Assembly: GCA_002311865.1 (NCBI GenBank)
Contig: DBZV01000091.1
Span: forward strand, 442 to 6,639
Direction of reading: 5' to 3'
DNA length: 6,198 bases
DNA from: Dehalococcoidia bacterium UBA1151
GTDB lineage: Bacteria; Chloroflexota; Dehalococcoidia; Lucifugimonadales; Lucifugimonadaceae
Positions 4,953-6,198 of this stretch are shown here, piece by piece. Position 1 is the first letter of the stretch; the number at the start of each line of letters is the position of its first letter. Both the position numbers and the translations under genes were made by a program. The notes under the pieces are model-generated. The model worked only from the letters and a program-made list of their open reading frames with translations. It did no database searches and was not told the origin of the DNA.

Positions 4953-5444
4953 CTAACTAACCGCCCGCAACCCATCATCAAACAGTATCGCCAGCAGGTT
5001 CGCGAGCAGATAGATAATCACGCCCAGAAATACCAGCGCGTTGTAGCCCAGTAGCCACGAAAGTTTTCGCGTCCACCGCGGACCAGAGTCGAAACCGCTG
5101 TCGGACTGCCGCAGATTCCACATCTGCACGAACATCAACACCGCTAGTCCGAGCTTCACGCCCAGCACTGCGCCGTACGTCCCTGTTGCCGCCTCATCGG
5201 ACAGCCGATCCAGCGTGAGGATGAGGCCGGAGAAGATGATGGCCACGACCGATATGTCCACCAACTCACGATAGTAGCGTGAGATGTGAGGCATCACGGC
5301 TCGCATGCCGTCCGGCTCAAGCGCGCCGACCGGACGCAATACGAACGCAAAGAGGATGCTGCCGCCAATCCATGCGACCGCCCCGATCGCGTGAATCCAG
5401 CGCGCGACTAACAGGAGGACTTCGAATAGATCGAGGTCTGTCAT
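4953..5444 (-). CDS. Small four-helix membrane protein, CopD-like family
   Basis: The 163-residue protein has four likely transmembrane helices: about 8-36, 63-80, 91-110 and 130-153. The first carries ARWIHAIGAVAWIGGSILFAFVLRPV (15 onward), the WIHxxxAxxWxGG pattern typical of CopD-like integral membrane proteins, with His18 inside the helix; a second His (53) lies in the loop after helix 1. Family members are linked to copper import or resistance, or are uncharacterised, so copper or heme binding is possible but unproven. There is no cleavable signal peptide beyond helix 1 and no Met-rich tract. The ATG lies 9 bases after the glyS stop, with only a weak GAG upstream, so translation is probably coupled to glyS. 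No copper gene (copC, multicopper oxidase, copper ATPase) is nearby, so the adjacency to glyS gives no functional hint. Confidence 0.75.
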   Translation of the reverse strand: MTDLDLFEVLLLVARWIHAIGAVAWIGGSILFAFVLRPVGALEPDGMRAVMPHISRYYRELVDISVVAIIFSGLILTLDRLSDEAATGTYGAVLGVKLGLAVLMFVQMWNLRQSDSGFDSGPRWTRKLSWLLGYNALVFLGVIIYLLANLLAILFDDGLRAVS

Positions 5445-5453
5445 CTGCTCAGG

Positions 5454-6198
5454 CTAGCCGGAAATGTCATCCCGCATAGCGTCGATCTGATCGGAGATTG
5501 CAGTGTTGAGGTTCTCGATGGGCACCCGAATCTGCTCCATGGAGTCGCGATTCCGGATGGTTACTGCGTCATCGTCGATCGTATCGAAGTCGACTGTCAC
5601 GCAGAGTGGCGTTCCCGCCTCGTCCTGCCTTCGGTAGCGTCGGCCAATGGACTGCGTATCGTCGTACTGGGTCGTTCGCTCTATCTTCACAATATCGAAC
5701 ACCCGCTGCGCCGTTGGTGTGAGCTTCTCGTTGCGACTCAACGGCAGCACAGCCACCGTCATTGGGGCGATATCGGGGTGGAGCCGTAGCACGGTGCGAG
5801 GCTCCTTTTCGCCCTCTTCCTCGTCGTACGCATCAACCAGCATCGCCAGCAGCGTTCGGTCGGCGCCCATCGCGGGCTCGACGACGTATGGGATGAATCG
5901 CTCGTTGGCCTGCTGATCGAAGTACGAGAGGTCTTTGCCGCTCTTTTCCTGGTGTGCCGAAAGATCGTGATCACCGCGGTTATTGATCGTCTCAAGCTCC
6001 GACCAGCCAAACGAGAATTTGTACTCGATATCGGCCGCGGCCAGGGCGTAGTGCGGGCGTTCATCGTCCGTGTGCTCACGTTCACGCAGGAACTCACGGC
6101 GAATCCCGTAGCGTGTGAAGAAGCCCATGGAGAAATCCACCCAGTGACGGAACCACTCATCTGCGTCGGTGGGATGGCAGAAGAACTCCATCTCCATC
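5454..6198 (-). CDS. glyS: Glycyl-tRNA synthetase, class II single-chain type, C-terminal part
   Basis: It charges tRNA-Gly with glycine using ATP in the cytoplasm. Only the C-terminal 248 codons are present; family members run to about 440-500 residues, and the true start lies beyond the right edge. The Met at 6197 is internal, in the conserved EMEFFCHP block. Numbering from that Met: GWSELETINNRGDHDLSAHQ (64-83) followed by SGKDLSYFD (86-94) is the family's glycine-recognition and insertion region. EPAMGADRTLLAMLVDAY (107-124) holds class II motif 3 with its ATP-binding Arg114. The anticodon-binding domain runs from about 142 to 236 and includes YDDTQSIGRRYRRQDEAGTP (178-197) and CVTVDFDT (199-206). 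It ends in a short Asp/Ile-rich tail. This is the eukaryote/archaea/Gram-positive-like form, not the glyQ/glyS heterotetramer; some databases call it glyQS. No break seen. Confidence 0.95.
   Translation of the reverse strand, partial: MEMEFFCHPTDADEWFRHWVDFSMGFFTRYGIRREFLREREHTDDERPHYALAAADIEYKFSFGWSELETINNRGDHDLSAHQEKSGKDLSYFDQQANERFIPYVVEPAMGADRTLLAMLVDAYDEEEGEKEPRTVLRLHPDIAPMTVAVLPLSRNEKLTPTAQRVFDIVKIERTTQYDDTQSIGRRYRRQDEAGTPLCVTVDFDTIDDDAVTIRNRDSMEQIRVPIENLNTAISDQIDAMRDDISG

Noticed and set aside
5454..6197. Glycyl-tRNA synthetase as a complete 247-residue gene starting at the Met near 6197
   Set aside because: That Met is inside the conserved EMEFFCHP block; the N-terminal catalytic part lies outside the window, so this is a partial gene, not a truncated one.

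Overview
The window is an ordinary piece of bacterial core metabolism with short intergenic gaps and a GC content I judge to be in the high fifties. The malate dehydrogenase is of the LDH-like type found in Chloroflexus and relatives. The glycyl-tRNA synthetase is the single-chain class II form. Together these suggest a member of the Chloroflexota, possibly an uncultured marine or groundwater lineage. That assignment is inference from remembered family resemblance, not a search.

Left block, minus strand, read from about 3046 down to 1: a biotin-dependent acyl-CoA carboxylase carboxyltransferase (PccB/MmdA/AccD5 type), malate dehydrogenase (mdh), then the first 120 residues of trehalose-6-phosphate synthase (otsA), which leaves the window at base 1. 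Stem-loops lie in both gaps. Carboxyltransferase and mdh could cooperate in propionyl-CoA/methylmalonyl-CoA/succinate/malate flux or in anaplerosis. otsA (compatible solute synthesis) is probably only adjacent.

Middle block, plus strand, 3195-4645: dihydropteroate synthase (folP) and 6-hydroxymethyl-7,8-dihydropterin pyrophosphokinase (folK), two consecutive steps of folate synthesis, which overlap by 16 bases if folK starts at its first ATG. A roughly 150-bp divergent control region separates folP from the carboxyltransferase.

Right block, 4646-6198: a 307-base intergenic stretch holding an imperfect inverted-repeat element of about 166 bp. Then, on the minus strand, come a small four-helix CopD-like membrane protein gene and, 9 bases upstream of it, the C-terminal 248 codons of glycyl-tRNA synthetase, which leaves the window at its right end. 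folK and the membrane protein gene are convergent, with the palindromic element between them.

I found no CRISPR array, phage gene, transposase, toxin-antitoxin pair, tRNA or rRNA, and no convincing new system. The points most worth a second look are: the carboxyltransferase gene has no ATG, GTG or TTG start in the frame that encodes its conserved N-terminus; the palindromic intergenic element; and an isoleucine at the residue thought to set acyl-CoA specificity in the carboxyltransferase.
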